Part shown: in pieces, positions 1-6,646 of the stretch
Layout: every line of letters begins with the position of its first letter
How positions within the stretch are numbered: position 1 is the stretch's first letter
DNA from: Candidatus Rhabdochlamydia sp.
Lineage (GTDB): Bacteria; Chlamydiota; Chlamydiia; Chlamydiales; Rhabdochlamydiaceae
Reading direction: 5' to 3'
DNA length: 11,728 nucleotides
Assembly (NCBI GenBank): GCA_030043495.1
Contig: JASHXO010000234.1
Span: 1-11,728 of the forward strand
Made by a program: the position numbers and the translations under genes
The notes under the pieces: model-generated
Seen by the model: the letters and a program-made list of their open reading frames with translations, nothing else
What the model was told of the DNA's origin: nothing
Database searches by the model: none

Positions 1-871
1 TGACTAAAAATAATCCTGAAGTATTTCCAATAAATAGCTTGCATCTAGCACATAGAAATAAGTCCATCCAATCCGATTTCTCCGCGCTATGAGCATAATC
101 GACAAAATTAGGCAATCCATTCATGGGCGTCATGGTCGAACCGCCCATTCGAATCACCCATCCCCCATAAGAAGCGATCGTCTCAATCGCTAGTCGACAG
201 CGATTCATGTCTGCATTGCGATAGGTGTGTATACTCTCGTATTTTGAAGCAAATCTACCTTCTCGGACATGCAGACAAACAAACCAGGCATCCGTAGGCA
301 CTTTTAAATGGGCTAATTTTTCATATCCGAGCTTTCGGTGCATATCGGAAAGCGAGAGAATAGGCTGTTTGTTATTCCAATGAACGCACGCTTCATAATA
401 GCGTGCAGCAGAAGTCTCCGTCGATATAAACTCTCGAACATCGTACTTCATGAGCCCAAAGACAGATGCAGCAGATGACAAATAATTTAAAATTGGATTC
501 TTAATGATCAAAATGTGATTGTTCCAATATTCTAGTAAACAAGAATTTGCAATTTTCTTTGCAGATACAGTAAAAAAATAATGCCTTTTGGACAAAAGAT
601 CGACTTTTACCAATTTAAGCAAACAATCTGTTTCTGCGGTGAGGTGTCCAATGTGACTTTCGCAAATATTGACTTTTCTGAACCCGATAAGATGTGCAAT
701 TAAAGCTAGAGGCTGTAACAATAACCCAGTCGACAATTTCAATAATTTAAACAAAGCTCGATAAATTATCCAAAAAGTGCCGAACTCTTGCCAATGTACG
801 ATCTGTAAACGCCAATATTTTTGCAAATTTTGCAACATTGTCATAGAATCAGCAATACCCTCTGAGAGCAT
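1..871 (-). CDS. TIGR04372-like putative glycosyltransferase (C-terminus cut by left edge)
   Basis: About 290 codons read openly from the ATG at 871 to the left edge. Other ATGs in frame at 844 and 838 could be the start; the 844 one has AGAGGG about 13 bases upstream, the best signal here though distant. An N-terminal hydrophobic helix (LLKLSTGLLLQPLALIAHLI) precedes ICESHIGHLTAETD, matching the family's RIGHL-type opening. The conserved core follows: WFVCLHVREGRFASKY, then YRNADMNRCRLAIETI, GGWVIRMGGSTMTPM, NFVDYAHSAEKSDWMDLFLC and LFIGNTSGLF, resembling a GT-B donor-binding domain as in TIGR04372. The assignment is by recalled motif pattern, so the family name is likely but unverified. It is the last visible gene of the operon and probably acts in the same glycan. 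Its start is doubtful because the longer in-frame reading from 1024 contains a TAG at 884-886. Confidence 0.72.
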   Translation of the reverse strand, partial: MLSEGIADSMTMLQNLQKYWRLQIVHWQEFGTFWIIYRALFKLLKLSTGLLLQPLALIAHLIGFRKVNICESHIGHLTAETDCLLKLVKVDLLSKRHYFFTVSAKKIANSCLLEYWNNHILIIKNPILNYLSSAASVFGLMKYDVREFISTETSAARYYEACVHWNNKQPILSLSDMHRKLGYEKLAHLKVPTDAWFVCLHVREGRFASKYESIHTYRNADMNRCRLAIETIASYGGWVIRMGGSTMTPMNGLPNFVDYAHSAEKSDWMDLFLCARCKLFIGNTSGLFLV

Positions 872-883
872 GTTTACAAATAA

Positions 884-1024
884 CTATAGTTTGCTTTTTG
901 CGACTTTTTTTGCACCTTCTAACGCCGCCTCTCGCCCTACTTTATTTAAGTATGTGCTTCGAAGCGGCATTAAAACCTGCAAAAAAAATTCATCAAAAAT
1001 CAAGCTATGGTCATTTATAAACAT
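884..1024 (-). pseudogene. Possible N-terminal piece of the next glycosyltransferase, ended by in-frame TAG
   Basis: Reading from an ATG at 1024, which overlaps the end of the cupin gene by 10 bases like other junctions here, gives 46 codons and then TAG at 884-886. The frame is the same as that of the glycosyltransferase that follows from 871 (the distance 1024 to 871 is 51 codons), with no other stop after it to the left edge. The peptide (MFINDHSLIFDEFFLQVLMP, then STYLNKVGREAALEGAKKVA) looks like ordinary helical protein, and removing the TAG would give one continuous reading frame. It could be the true start of that gene interrupted by a nonsense mutation, or simply a leader/non-coding stretch with a chance open frame. 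Confidence 0.4.
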
Positions 1025-1524
1025 GCTCTGAGAAAATTCATATATTCCAAAGCATTCTCTTCATTTTCTGAAGGAGCAAATAACGCCGGTTCGGAATCGC
1101 CAGGTTTAAAGGGACCTTGAGTGATCTCATGGATAACCAAGATTGGACTATGGATTATCAATGTATGATAATGTGGTGTATCCAACCGGTAATAAAAATG
1201 ATGGCCCAGGCCCACTTTTACAACATCGGACACCCCACCTCGTTCATCTAAAATCACAATATCCGCTCTTCCCTCAATCCAATGAAAAGATTCCGCTTTA
1301 TTGAGATGTCTGTGTGGACGAACATAACTATCCGACCGTATAGCGATCAACATTTCGTGCAATGGATCATCGTGGCTTTTATGCGTGCAAATCCTTGCCC
1401 GACCGCGTCTATTGCCTAGAGCTTTTCCTTTGATGAATTCAATTGCCCGGCGATCGAAACACACAATCGGATCTGTAGCTACATAGACTTCTTCATTGAT
1501 TTCTTTTAAGGGAAGGTCCATCAT
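1015..1524 (-). CDS. wbuC: WbuC-family cupin metalloprotein
   Basis: A 169-residue cupin related to WbuC of O-antigen clusters, whose biochemical role is not established as far as I know. Visible family features are a basic segment with RARICTHKSHDDPLHEMLIA at about 42-61, the metal-binding type motif PHRH at 70-73 followed by Lys76 and Glu78-Ser79, then FHWIEGRADIVILDERGG, a second histidine-rich strand TPHYHTLI, and a closing HEITQGPFKPGD...FAP. The histidines and glutamate fit a mononuclear metal site. It begins within the stop of the preceding gene (ATGATGG, with TGA overlapping) and no clear ribosome binding site is seen, so it probably depends on coupling. Its last codons contain the possible start of the next gene, 10 bases before the end. 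Direct adjacency to the degenerate C-methyltransferase relative may reflect a shared task. Confidence 0.85.
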   Translation of the reverse strand: MMDLPLKEINEEVYVATDPIVCFDRRAIEFIKGKALGNRRGRARICTHKSHDDPLHEMLIAIRSDSYVRPHRHLNKAESFHWIEGRADIVILDERGGVSDVVKVGLGHHFYYRLDTPHYHTLIIHSPILVIHEITQGPFKPGDSEPALFAPSENEENALEYMNFLRACL

Positions 1525-2666
1525 TGGAACGCAGGAATAAATATTCCCCCTCCATCAAAATAATGGCTAAGTTTCTTTCGGACTTTTAGTTCACTTTCAG
1601 GACTTAGAGTGGATATGCAAATCTTGATTCCAGTTTCACGCAAAGCATGGGATGGCAAAATTGGTAATTTGGAACCGGGCATATGCATGCCGATTTTGTA
1701 TGGATTGTCATCGATCACGCAATCGAAAAATTCGGATAAACAAAGAAAGTTGATCCATTTTGCAGTCAGATGCCCTGCGCCAAAAACAGCCAATCGATAT
1801 CCTTGATCGCGATATGCTTTCAATCGAGCTTTCCACTCGGATTTGGACGCCAAAAGGCTTTGATTAAAGTTCTGTAATAAGCCATCGATGGCAAAACGTG
1901 AAGGAGATAGATTCACAGGACTCTGAACAAACTGAAATGCTGCGACTAAGGAATCTTCATAAGGATAGGGATACCGTGCAGACCAAACGACTCTGGCTCC
2001 TGTTTTCTCTGCCAACATGAATAGCGATTCATGGGTAAAATAACTCATGTGTTCCTCCCATATGAAAGCGTGATTGCCTTTCCTTAAGAACTTCTCGCAA
2101 TCAGGAACCTCGATCACCAAATAGCCATGAGAAGAAATCAATTTTCTCAGTTTATTTATAAGGCCTACCGCATCAAGCGCATGTTCTATGACATGACGAG
2201 CAATCAATAAATTTACAGGGGCATACTTTTCTACTGTACTTACAGCTAATTCAGGGTCTCGAAAAATGGAAAAGTCTTCATTCGATAAACAATTCCCAGA
2301 CGGCAGTCCAAATTGGAGGAACCGATTCAAAGTACTTTGATCTTTATAAGTGACGCCTAAAATGCGCGAAGCTGGGCCTATCCCCGGCAATCGAAAAAGA
2401 TGGTAAACAAGATCATCGAGATGTTGCCCAGGCTCATTATAGATAATCCAATCAAAGCGTGGCTTTATTTCCTGCATTGGCATTCGGGATGAGAGTTGAA
2501 TCGTCTTACAGGACGAGCAATATCCAAAGCCAAGTGGATAAACGTCTTCGTTTTTTTCAAGAGAGTCTTTGGATATAAATCGATTTGCCGGAGGCTGCAA
2601 CCCAAAATCAATCACTGTGTCTATGGTGCATTTTGCGCAGACAGTGCAGGGAACATCTTGCATCAT
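1521..2666 (-). CDS. C-methyltransferase-like protein with degenerate SAM site
   Basis: A 381-residue protein with the three-part layout of the sugar C-methyltransferases. N-terminal zinc-ligand cysteines are at 7, 10, 50 and 53 (plus Cys13), a methyltransferase-like middle contains HVIEHALD and LVIEVPD, and a C-terminal Rossmann-like domain reads AVFGAGHLTAKW then IDDNPYKIGMHMPGSKLPI. It differs from the canonical enzyme at 9084-10331. The SAM loop E-x-x-x-N-D-G is replaced by ILGVTYKDQS, the YHEH box by WEEH (catalytic-type Glu-His kept, tyrosine lost), and the first tyrosine region reads FDWIIYNEPGQHLDDL. The reading frame is intact, so it is not decaying at random; it may be a subfamily with another chemistry or a non-catalytic partner. 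A good AAAGGT ribosome binding site at 2673-2678 supports the start. It overlaps the cupin gene as ATGA. Confidence 0.75.
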   Translation of the reverse strand: MMQDVPCTVCAKCTIDTVIDFGLQPPANRFISKDSLEKNEDVYPLGFGYCSSCKTIQLSSRMPMQEIKPRFDWIIYNEPGQHLDDLVYHLFRLPGIGPASRILGVTYKDQSTLNRFLQFGLPSGNCLSNEDFSIFRDPELAVSTVEKYAPVNLLIARHVIEHALDAVGLINKLRKLISSHGYLVIEVPDCEKFLRKGNHAFIWEEHMSYFTHESLFMLAEKTGARVVWSARYPYPYEDSLVAAFQFVQSPVNLSPSRFAIDGLLQNFNQSLLASKSEWKARLKAYRDQGYRLAVFGAGHLTAKWINFLCLSEFFDCVIDDNPYKIGMHMPGSKLPILPSHALRETGIKICISTLSPESELKVRKKLSHYFDGGGIFIPAFQ

Positions 2667-2669
2667 ATG

Positions 2670-3350
2670 TTAACCTTTCACACCTGCTCCAATGGCGAAT
2701 AAATACTGGGCCATGGGTAGAAAGCCCGTGTGAACAACCTCGTCATTCATACTGAACATAAAAACATTATCAAAATAATCAAGCATCAAATCCCTTAAAT
2801 CCCTTCCGGTTTTACAATTCACATGTCCAATTTTACTCAAAGGAGAGGCATGAGGTTGTGATTCTATCGAAGGCGTCCCAACAATAAGTACGCCTGTTTT
2901 TGACAAACTTTTGACGATATTTTCGATAAATTTCCTCTCCTCTTTCTTCGGAATATGCTCAATCACATCAAGAGAGTAAGCCGCATCATATTGTCCCTCA
3001 ACAGGTCCCGAAAGGATGTCGTGAACCGCCGAGGTAAATGGCCATTTTTCATCCGCTCGCTCGTCGATATCTTCAATAAAAACTAGGTCGATATCAATCG
3101 CATGTACCATCCCCACCTCTTGCAAAACGATTCGCACAGGAAATCCATCCCCACAGCCCACTTCGAGAACCCGTTTTTTTCCAGAGAGCATTTTAGCGAC
3201 AAACTTATACCTCGAGAGAACAAAAACCAAGCGTCTTGGATCCAAATCCCAATTTGCATTTTTTTCCACTCCTAATCGTGTAAGACCTTGTTTCAGTTTT
3301 AGTTCCACATGCCCATCGTACTGAGGTTCAACAGTTCGCTTTTTCGTCAT
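2670..3350 (-). CDS. Class I SAM-dependent methyltransferase
   Basis: Small soluble methyltransferase of 226 residues with a clear class I fold. Motif I VLEVGCGDG is at 61-69, an acidic second motif AIDID follows about 20 residues later, DAAYSLDVIEHI comes near 115-127 and LIVGTPS near 150. The first 60 residues are polar with a WDLDPRRL segment. After motif I it resembles UbiE/Methyltransf_11 and Methyltransf_25 enzymes; in glycan clusters such proteins often O-methylate a sugar or cap a chain, but the acceptor cannot be read here. It lies between the glycosyltransferases and the degenerate C-methyltransferase relative, only 3 bases before the latter. The fold call is strong and the substrate is unknown. 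Confidence 0.85.
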   Translation of the reverse strand: MTKKRTVEPQYDGHVELKLKQGLTRLGVEKNANWDLDPRRLVFVLSRYKFVAKMLSGKKRVLEVGCGDGFPVRIVLQEVGMVHAIDIDLVFIEDIDERADEKWPFTSAVHDILSGPVEGQYDAAYSLDVIEHIPKKEERKFIENIVKSLSKTGVLIVGTPSIESQPHASPLSKIGHVNCKTGRDLRDLMLDYFDNVFMFSMNDEVVHTGFLPMAQYLFAIGAGVKG

Positions 3351-4612
3351 TTTTCGCACCTCACTATTTCTTTTCGCGAAGACAGGATCTCATCGAAAAT
3401 TGTTAAGTATCCTTCAGCAGTTCTTTCCCAAGTAAATTGGCTGATCGCTCTTTGAGAGTCTCGAGCTCTTGTCTTGATTATCTCTGGATTGGATAGCATG
3501 AAATCCATTTTCTCAGCAATGTCTTCAGGGCATCTCGGATCGAAGATTTCTGCATGGACGTTGTGCACAGCCATATGTTCAAGAAAGGGAGGGATATTCG
3601 ACATGGCAACCGGGACACCTCTTTGCCATGCATCAAATCCTGGGACATTTCCGCCCTCATAAAGGGAAGGATTGACAACGATGCTAGCGCATTGAATCAA
3701 AGAATCAATCTCTTCGTTGGTCACATATCCCAGACCAAATACATCTTTAGGCTCGCCATTGATCTCCAAGCCTATTGCACAAGAACGGCCATTGATCACT
3801 TCGGTTCCAGATCCAGCGAAAATTAAAAGAATATCGTGACCTTTTTTCTTCAAAATAGGAAAAGCAGAAAGCAAAGGTCCAATGTTCTTATGGCTGTTAA
3901 TATTGGTTGGGCAGAGGACATAATTCTTCTGAATTTTAAAGTAATTCCTGACAATCTGTAATGCTTTTTCCTGATTTACTTCAGATACTGTCGTTGTTGG
4001 TGCGACCGGCACAACTTTTGTTTTTTCTCCAAACTCGGGATAAAATTTTTGCAACTCGCTACGCATAAAATTTGTCGACACAATCGGAGTTGATTTAGAC
4101 AGCCAAATGGACATTTCGCAATTTAAAAAATCGGACACCCATGGAGCACTGATCTGGCCCGAGAAAAAGTATTTAAAATTGAAATCGTGGAAAATGCCAG
4201 CCATAGGACATTCTAATTCAGGACATTTCAAATGAAACGGCCAAGTGAAAAAAGCGATATCGAAGTCTTTAATAACATGCTCAAGCTCTTTGTGAAGAGC
4301 CCCAGATAAGTAATATGAAATTGAGGATAAAGGTTTTGCAAGCTTGCGTTGAAATAAACTGATCACGTGTCTGCTGCCTCGGATATTGAATAGATCCCTG
4401 CCTGCCAATCTTGTCGAGGAAAGAGATCTTATCTTGAACCCTCCATTCGATTTTTCTAAAAGATCAAGACTTTCTCTTTTAATGCTATGAGGGTTGCCAA
4501 AAAAAGTGATTTTTAATTCAGGCCTTGCTCTTTTCATCGCTGGGAGCAAGGCCCTCAGAACTCTTGACCCACCTCCAGGATTTCCGATATGATCGATCAC
4601 TGCAATTTTCAT
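3347..4612 (-). CDS. GT4-family (GT-B fold) glycosyltransferase with atypical E-x7-D motif
   Basis: Retaining GT-B glycosyltransferase of 421 residues, cytosolic or membrane-peripheral. The N-terminal domain starts MKIAVIDHIGNPGGGSRVL, where a glycine-rich loop follows the first strand. The C-terminal donor-binding domain opens with LCPTNINSHKN at about 233-243, has LLIFAGSG, FGLGYVTNEEI, and the sugar-phosphate-contacting region SLYEGGNVPGFDAW at 316-329. In most GT4 enzymes that region is E-x7-E; here it is Glu319 and Asp327. FDPRCPEDIAEKM and FTWERTAEGYL near the end are also typical. The ATG at 4612 overlaps the preceding TGA (ATGA) and begins exactly at the first strand; the longer reading from 4651 uses TTG. 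The substrate cannot be told, but it probably completes or branches the glycan made with the GT2 enzymes. Confidence 0.88.
   Translation of the reverse strand: MKIAVIDHIGNPGGGSRVLRALLPAMKRARPELKITFFGNPHSIKRESLDLLEKSNGGFKIRSLSSTRLAGRDLFNIRGSRHVISLFQRKLAKPLSSISYYLSGALHKELEHVIKDFDIAFFTWPFHLKCPELECPMAGIFHDFNFKYFFSGQISAPWVSDFLNCEMSIWLSKSTPIVSTNFMRSELQKFYPEFGEKTKVVPVAPTTTVSEVNQEKALQIVRNYFKIQKNYVLCPTNINSHKNIGPLLSAFPILKKKGHDILLIFAGSGTEVINGRSCAIGLEINGEPKDVFGLGYVTNEEIDSLIQCASIVVNPSLYEGGNVPGFDAWQRGVPVAMSNIPPFLEHMAVHNVHAEIFDPRCPEDIAEKMDFMLSNPEIIKTRARDSQRAISQFTWERTAEGYLTIFDEILSSRKEIVRCEK
3357..3362 (-). promoter_or_regulatory. Ribosome binding site deciding the methyltransferase start
   Basis: GAGGTG on the minus strand sits 6 bases before the ATG at 3350. 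An alternative in-frame GTG start at 3359 is the last three bases of this site, so the ATG is preferred; the ATG also overlaps the previous stop as ATGA. Confidence 0.7.
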
Positions 4613-5625
4613 TGTTTTATCCATTTCGCATACATTGCATATTGAGAACAAGACATTTTGAATACGAACTTCTTGAAGCTACGAATCCATAAAAGTGGAT
4701 AAACCAGGAATGGGAACCAAAGACAAAATCTTGTCAAATTTACAAAAATTAAAGATTTCAAGCTTAGACCATTATTTCTTTTAAAAGTAACAGCATAACT
4801 GTTCGCTTCCTTAAACTTTCTGTTAAAAATAGACTTAAAGATAAAGGACCTATTTAAAGCGGTTAAATCTGAATTTATTAAACCCACTGCTTTTTCTTTT
4901 ATTTCTTTGCTGAGATGAGAACTAAGATTTATTCTCTCCATCATTTTTTTTAAAGAAAATGTCCAATCCTCTAAACCTTTAGAATTTGAATAAGATTCAT
5001 GATGCAGAAAAATCCCGCAAGGCCGTTTAGAAATGTAAAAAGGATAACGCGCAGCAATTTGCATCAGATAATCGCAATCCCATGTCAGAGAATTATGTAT
5101 ATCGATTGATATCGTCTTGAGGACTTTCCGATGAAATAGAATGCAAGAAGGAGCGGGATATTTAGTGATCATTTCCAAAAGCCCTTTAGGTGGAAAAAAT
5201 AATCCATCCCTTTCCCATAAATCCAGAGGCACGCGGATCACATTACCTTTTTCTGACATGATAATCGCAGATCCAGCAGAGAAGGCGCATTCTGATGATT
5301 GTTTGAAAGCTTTCAAAGTTTCTTCATAGAACCAGGGAAATAAAACATCATCATCTGAGAGAAAAGAAAAATATTCGGTTTCTACTTCAGATAATCCATA
5401 CTGATAGTTACGCAATAGGCCGATATTTTTCGGGTGACGATGATATTTAACGCGATGATCTTTGAGAGCGCACCGCCTCACAATTTCTTCAGTTTCATCA
5501 TTGGAAGCATTGTCATAAATGTGGACTAGAATATGAGGAAAGGTTTGCCCCAATGCGCTATTTATCGCTCTTTCTAATAATTTAGGCCGTTTATATGTTG
5601 GAATGATCGTTGTAATCAATCTCAT
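4609..5625 (-). CDS. GT2 glycosyltransferase, third of three tandem paralogues
   Basis: GT-A fold family 2 glycosyltransferase of 338 residues. It begins almost directly at the first beta strand (LITTIIPTYKRP at 3-14), has IYDNASND at 36-43, the FLSDDD box at 88-93, LEMITKYPAPSCILFHRKV at 150-168 and WDCD at 182-185, a likely active-site acidic pair. A hydrophobic segment around LIFVNLTRFCLWFPFLVYPL lies near the end, followed by a short basic stretch. The start at 5625 is forced because the fold begins two residues later, yet no Shine-Dalgarno is visible upstream. The gene starts 35 bases inside its neighbour, so translation probably depends on ribosomes arriving from it. Similarity to the second paralogue extends to DNA: closely matching stretches begin at 5130 and 6145. 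Confidence 0.9.
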   Translation of the reverse strand: MRLITTIIPTYKRPKLLERAINSALGQTFPHILVHIYDNASNDETEEIVRRCALKDHRVKYHRHPKNIGLLRNYQYGLSEVETEYFSFLSDDDVLFPWFYEETLKAFKQSSECAFSAGSAIIMSEKGNVIRVPLDLWERDGLFFPPKGLLEMITKYPAPSCILFHRKVLKTISIDIHNSLTWDCDYLMQIAARYPFYISKRPCGIFLHHESYSNSKGLEDWTFSLKKMMERINLSSHLSKEIKEKAVGLINSDLTALNRSFIFKSIFNRKFKEANSYAVTFKRNNGLSLKSLIFVNLTRFCLWFPFLVYPLLWIRSFKKFVFKMSCSQYAMYAKWIKQ

Positions 5626-6646
5626 TTAAATAAATGCGATATTTTTTATAGTTTTCGAAACAATTTTTTCTTCTCTTAATTTTTTTTAAACTGCGCAGTA
5701 AAAAAAGCATGTAGATTGTTCCAGGAATCCATTTGCAAATTGCAGATGCAATTAACAAAAGTGCTGTTTCAATACCTAAACCATGATTTTTATGAAAAGC
5801 TTTTGCATATCGATATGCATTATCAAATTTCTTATCAAAAAGCGAAAGGTGTATCAAAGCGCGATTTCTCTTCCTCGACACAAGATTAAGCAAAATCAAT
5901 GCGTTCTTTTTAACTTCCAGAGAAAGATGAGGGTTGCATTCCAATCGTTCGGCCATCTTTCTTTGAGACTCATCCCAGCATTCTAACTCTTGATGTCCGG
6001 AAAAAGAAGATGCATGATGCAAAAAAATCCCACAGGGTCTTTTGGAAATAAAAATGGGGAAACGAGCAGCAATGCGAATTAAAAAATCGCAGTCCCACAT
6101 AAGCGCATTGTTTGAATCAATAGGGGTCTCGTCTATGACTTTGCGATGAAATAAAATGCATGTTGGGATAGGATACTTGCCAATCATTTCCAGGACACCT
6201 TCCTTAGGAAGAAAGCATCCTGCTTTGCCCCATAAATCGATTGGGGCTGCAATCACTTTACCTTTTTCTGTCATCGCAATGGCTGAACCTGTAGAAAACC
6301 CGCATTCTGGAAACTGCTGGAACCCTTTCAACACTTCTTCGCAATACCATGGGAAAACCACGTCATCATCGGAAAGAAAGCAAAAGTAGGGTGTTACCAC
6401 CTGAGCAAGGCTATATTGATAATTGCCGATCATCCCAATATTTCTCTCATGGCAACAGTATTGGATGCGAGGATCCTTTTGAATAAAGGATTTAACAACT
6501 TCTGCTGTTCCATCATTAGACGCATTATCGTAGACATGGACCTTGATATCGGGAAAGGTCTGATTGATCACACTGCTAATGGCGCGCTTTAAAAGTATGG
6601 GGCGGCGGAAGGTAGGGATGATCACTGTGATTAATGGAATAGTCAT
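5591..6646 (-). CDS. GT2 glycosyltransferase, second of three tandem paralogues
   Basis: GT-A fold family 2 glycosyltransferase of 351 residues. It starts MTIPLITVIIPTFRRP, has HVYDNASNDGT near 36-46, the FLSDDD metal-binding box near 89-94, then LEMIGKYP, ILFHRKV, WDCDFL and ISKRPCGIFLHH, the last four shared closely with the third paralogue. The C-terminal third is helical and ends in a hydrophobic segment (LLLIASAICKWIPGTIYMLF) followed by KKIKRRK, fitting a cytosolic-face membrane anchor. The ATG at 6646 forms an ATGA overlap with the preceding stop; a TTG 5 codons upstream is unlikely. Its last 35 bases are also the start of the third gene in another frame. The likely job is one transfer step in repeat-unit assembly; the sugar is unknown. 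Confidence 0.9.
   Translation of the reverse strand: MTIPLITVIIPTFRRPILLKRAISSVINQTFPDIKVHVYDNASNDGTAEVVKSFIQKDPRIQYCCHERNIGMIGNYQYSLAQVVTPYFCFLSDDDVVFPWYCEEVLKGFQQFPECGFSTGSAIAMTEKGKVIAAPIDLWGKAGCFLPKEGVLEMIGKYPIPTCILFHRKVIDETPIDSNNALMWDCDFLIRIAARFPIFISKRPCGIFLHHASSFSGHQELECWDESQRKMAERLECNPHLSLEVKKNALILLNLVSRKRNRALIHLSLFDKKFDNAYRYAKAFHKNHGLGIETALLLIASAICKWIPGTIYMLFLLRSLKKIKRRKNCFENYKKYRIYLNEIDYNDHSNI

Noticed and set aside
777..1031. Plus-strand open frame of 84 codons
   Set aside because: It lies antisense to the glycosyltransferase start region, has no family features and no ribosome binding site worth noting, and its cysteine-rich start mirrors lysine/glutamine-rich codons of the minus strand.
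3554..3826. Plus-strand open frame of 90 codons inside the GT4 gene
   Set aside because: Wholly antisense to the well-supported donor-binding domain of the GT4 gene and without recognisable motifs.
4613..4651. 13-residue N-terminal extension of the GT4 gene
   Set aside because: It needs a TTG start and lies inside the preceding GT2 gene; the ATG at 4612 makes an ATGA junction and begins right at the first beta strand.
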